Below are positions 6,268 to 6,371 of a stretch of 6,371 bases of DNA, one piece after another. The number at the start of each line of letters is the position of its first letter. Position 1 is the first letter of the stretch. A program made the translations under genes and the position numbers. Origin of the DNA: Burkholderiaceae bacterium (GTDB lineage Bacteria > Pseudomonadota > Gammaproteobacteria > Burkholderiales > Burkholderiaceae). The notes under the pieces are model-generated. The model was given only the letters and a program-made list of their open reading frames with translations. It had not been told where the DNA came from and did no database searches. Location: the NCBI GenBank assembly GCA_022701845.1, contig JAKONS010000333.1:1-6371 (forward strand), given 5' to 3'.

Positions 6268-6289
6268 CATCGATCCACCATCGATCCAC
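6268..6289. repeat. Perfect tandem 11-bp repeat upstream of the rightmost gene
   Basis: CATCGATCCAC occurs twice head to tail (6268-6278 and 6279-6289), with no match beyond the two units. The repeat lies about 20 bp upstream of the start codon at 6310, just before the ribosome binding site, so it falls in the 5' leader or promoter of that gene. An 11-bp period is close to one helical turn, as with sites that bind a regulator twice on the same face. It may equally be a simple slippage duplication. Confidence 0.6.
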
Positions 6290-6295
6290 AACACC

Positions 6296-6302
6296 AAGAG
6301 GA
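6296..6302 (+). promoter_or_regulatory. Ribosome binding site of the rightmost gene
   Basis: AAGAGGA lies 7 nt before the ATG at 6310. It is a good Shine-Dalgarno match at normal spacing, the strongest in the window, and it fixes the start of this edge gene. Confidence 0.75.
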
Positions 6303-6309
6303 CTCTTCC

Positions 6310-6371
6310 ATGCAAAAAATCCGTCGCACCGCCCTGGGCCTGTTCGCCGTCGCCACGCTGGCTGTCGCAGC
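6310..6371 (+). CDS. Start of an exported protein (signal peptide only; rest outside window)
   Basis: Only the first 20 codons are present. They encode MQKIRRTALGLFAVATLAVA, a classic Sec signal peptide: Lys/Arg-rich n-region followed by an uninterrupted hydrophobic core. The mature protein is not in the window, so the family cannot be told; a periplasmic, outer-membrane or secreted product is expected. A strong ribosome binding site precedes the ATG. The gene diverges from the chromate module across a 144-bp gap between the two start codons, so the two could share regulatory DNA. No convincing sigma-70 promoter on the plus strand was found in that gap. Confidence 0.75.
   Translation, partial: MQKIRRTALGLFAVATLAVA

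Overview
This is a G+C-rich window (roughly two thirds G+C by eye) from a Gram-negative bacterium. The evidence for Gram-negative is a large outer-membrane beta-barrel protein with a Sec signal peptide, plus a secreted Ig-like/DUF11-type protein. Codon use and gene style suggest a beta- or gammaproteobacterium, but nothing here fixes the genus. There are no RNA genes, insertion sequences, CRISPR arrays or phage genes.

Layout. Four genes lie on the minus strand and one starts on the plus strand at the right edge. In minus-strand order (right to left): (1) a two-gene chromate-transporter (CHR family) module, N-terminal half at 6165-5563 and C-terminal half at 5566-4943, overlapping by ATGA; (2) a 209-bp intergenic region with several inverted and direct repeats, including a hairpin that ends 7 nt before the next start codon; (3) a 1068-residue outer-membrane protein at 4733-1527 with a signal peptide, an N-terminal Ig-like domain and a long barrel; (4) 13 bp later, a secreted protein at 1513 running off the left edge, with three CPxG/C repeats, a bacterial Ig-like (Big_1-type) domain and a DUF11-like domain. 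A divergent plus-strand gene starts at 6310. Only its signal peptide is in the window, and a 138-bp gap separates it from the chromate module.

How the genes work together. The two CHR halves should form one heteromeric inner-membrane anion (chromate) exporter. The outer-membrane protein and the Ig/DUF11 protein are closely spaced and probably co-transcribed and translationally coupled. They look like a surface pair: a barrel in the outer membrane, and an exported, disulfide-rich, multi-domain protein that may be anchored to it or moved through it. That pair is the most likely place for something undescribed. The order of domains in the barrel protein (Ig domain, barrel-like strands, a soluble-looking insert, then more strands) loosely recalls fimbrial ushers, and the three-repeat N-terminal domain of its partner recalls the VMO-I type beta-prism. 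Both resemblances were judged from sequence by eye and are hypotheses.
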